NCBI RefSeq assembly: GCF_000812965.1 | Contig: NZ_JSYN01000023.1 | Coordinates: 1 to 64,000 of the forward strand | DNA: 64,000 bases | Reading direction: 5' to 3' | Source: Pedobacter kyungheensis | GTDB taxonomy: Bacteria > Bacteroidota > Bacteroidia > Sphingobacteriales > Sphingobacteriaceae | Shown: positions 63,801 to 64,000 of the stretch, in pieces | Position numbering within the stretch: position 1 is the stretch's first letter | How the letters are laid out: each line of letters begins with the position of its first letter | The notes under the pieces: generated by a model | Seen by the model: only the letters and a program-made list of their open reading frames with translations | Database searches by the model: none | Told to the model about the DNA's origin: nothing | Position numbers and translations under genes: made by a program

Positions 63801-64000
63801 GTGCTGCATATCCAAATCCTTATTTTACAAGTGCGCTCGAAGACAGCGATTTTTGGCTCGTTTCAGCTACGCAACTGGGTATTACCAATGCTAACCTAAG
63901 TTATAGTATTCCAAGTAAAGTAACTGGTAAAATCGGTATCAACAGCATCAGGGTATTTGTTCAGGCAACCAACCCAGTACAGTTCATCAATCCCTTTCCA
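60842..64000 (+). CDS. SusC/RagA family TonB-linked outer membrane protein (cut by window end)
   Basis: An open frame of 1053 codons from the ATG at 60842 to the last base with no stop. Its N terminus MNLKFLQKISLSMLFMLLAS parallels the second SusC (MNLKFLRKLSWVLLLL), pointing to a duplicated pair. It has a regulatory domain (VTGKVVDQADGQGIPGVNVSLKG), TonB box region VVIVGYGTQKKASLTAAIA, plug with IYVIDDVVRT and the SusC marker DAEAAIFGVSGSNGVVLVRTKRG, then most of the barrel. No STN domain. Only a few barrel strands are missing; a SusD gene is expected just outside the window. Confidence 0.95.
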   Translation, partial: MNLKFLQKISLSMLFMLLASTILYAQDRKVTGKVVDQADGQGIPGVNVSLKGVPSNVSTNSDGVFTIQIKSNSDVLVFSYIGYVRQQITVGSQSNITVKLVSDNKELDDVVIVGYGTQKKASLTAAIAQPDLKKVEDVPALSLSAVLRGTMPGVTVSGGVQRPGQTASITVRNPSVLSKDSQQGTNPIYVIDDVVRTQQDFEQLDQSMVESISVLKDAEAAIFGVSGSNGVVLVRTKRGRIGTPRINFSSTVGFSNATKLPELMSGLDLGNYVNDYLNASVYAQTASGVPNTNYINTDGYRVINGVADLTRQTQWYTPDELQYFANNNHNWLKEAFQTSTLLRNALNISGGTDKVNYFIGGDYVTQNSNFKGINSDKYGLRASIEAKLSKRLTVSGSISGDVNSTKSYFYKLNSTSESLDNDVASLQNVNPWSEYYIDGNPVILGSSNTGGLDNVNFFLVQNSDNFTGGKRYTMNFLGKLTYDIPGIKGLQATFTGNKNINSSNSKQFGTTFTYYKYAGQGLNSHIPGGALLGTYTIKNGDRVRLNPIFAENYQLNAGFNYNRSFGKHNISALALVEQRESSSEGVAAMTEGVVAGGLPYQTFTVGTQTSTQSSQISQDGFQSFISRINYDYDNKYLLQLVYRRDGSAKFSPGNNWGNFPAASVGWVISQENFFKNNVKWIDFLKLRANVGLTGTDATKAYQYLSSYNLGTGSSGGAVFNEGDRSIAIKTNVAIPNGAVVWDHALKTNYGFDMQLLKGKLSLSGDYFWNHNYDMLATLQSSVSFLIGAAVPTENYGSLNNFGYEFSATWKDKIGDKFTYSFSPFYTWNDNKIIKYDLASGKVGTIEDLTGKSSDAGYFGYKSLGIIRTQADADAIIAQRANAAGGINKVKILDNFLQPGMINYEDVNGDGLITVADKQFITKRQNNHNNLGLNFSVGYEGINLNVIAGLSWGGYTSVGGLKASGTGATVYNNRASYWADHWTPTNTGAAYPNPYFTSALEDSDFWLVSATQLGITNANLSYSIPSKVTGKIGINSIRVFVQATNPVQFINPFP

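Overview
The window looks like a chromosome segment of a Bacteroidota member of the Sphingobacteriaceae, most like Pedobacter. Three SusC/RagA TonB-linked porins (two with SusD partners), LytTR two-component genes, a NUDIX-type sugar regulator, many lipoproteins, few Shine-Dalgarno sequences and AT-rich promoters ending in TAnnTTTG-like boxes all fit that group. The genus is inferred from protein style, not from a search.

Layout. (1) 1-8600: housekeeping genes: an HPF/RaiA-like protein, mutS, an NlpC/P60 lipoprotein, two thioredoxin-fold proteins, a DUF1624 membrane protein, a GH125 alpha-mannosidase and two small proteins. (2) 8700-13713: a minus-strand operon for a periplasmic molybdenum hydroxylase (2Fe-2S subunit, diheme cytochrome c, XdhC, MobA-like protein, molybdopterin subunit). 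(3) 13972-16030: an acyltransferase and a TSUP transporter. (4) 16997-23112: a small glycan locus with an STN-containing SusC, a SusD and a PL20-like lipoprotein. (5) 23540-26447: a LytS/LytTR two-component operon with a frameshifted DUF4369-TlpA gene between its two partners, followed by tRNA-Lys. (6) 26932-29655: a NUDIX-type regulator and a HAD protein divergent from a lipoprotein aldose epimerase. (7) 29656-30383: a mosaic of intergenic palindromic repeats. (8) 30384-64000: a large polysaccharide utilisation region.

In region 8, a minus-strand operon (SDR, FAH-family hydrolase, RhaM-like mutarotase, fuconolactonase-like amidohydrolase, lactate-oxidase-like flavoprotein) reads as an oxidative, non-phosphorylating route for a 6-deoxyhexose such as L-fucose or L-rhamnose, or for L-galactose, ending in pyruvate and L-lactate. 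Divergent from it are a GH67/GH20-like protein, an (alpha/alpha)6 MGH1-like hydrolase, GH28, GH95 with an inserted domain, GH2 with a malectin domain, a sodium/solute symporter and a DHDPS-family lyase. Then come an AraC regulator, a FucI-like isomerase, a DUF3826 protein, SusC/SusD with an extra lipoprotein, and a further SusC cut by the window end. GH28, GH95, GH2 and DUF3826 suggest a pectin-type substrate carrying L-fucose or L-galactose.

The observations most worth following are an AT-rich element shared by four promoters of this region (34784, 51144, 53553, 60417), long leaders before the second and third susC genes, palindromic repeats that have entered coding sequence (GH2) or supply a false start (GH28), the extra domain in GH95, and the frameshift in the TlpA gene. 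All functional calls come from reading motifs; no database search was run.
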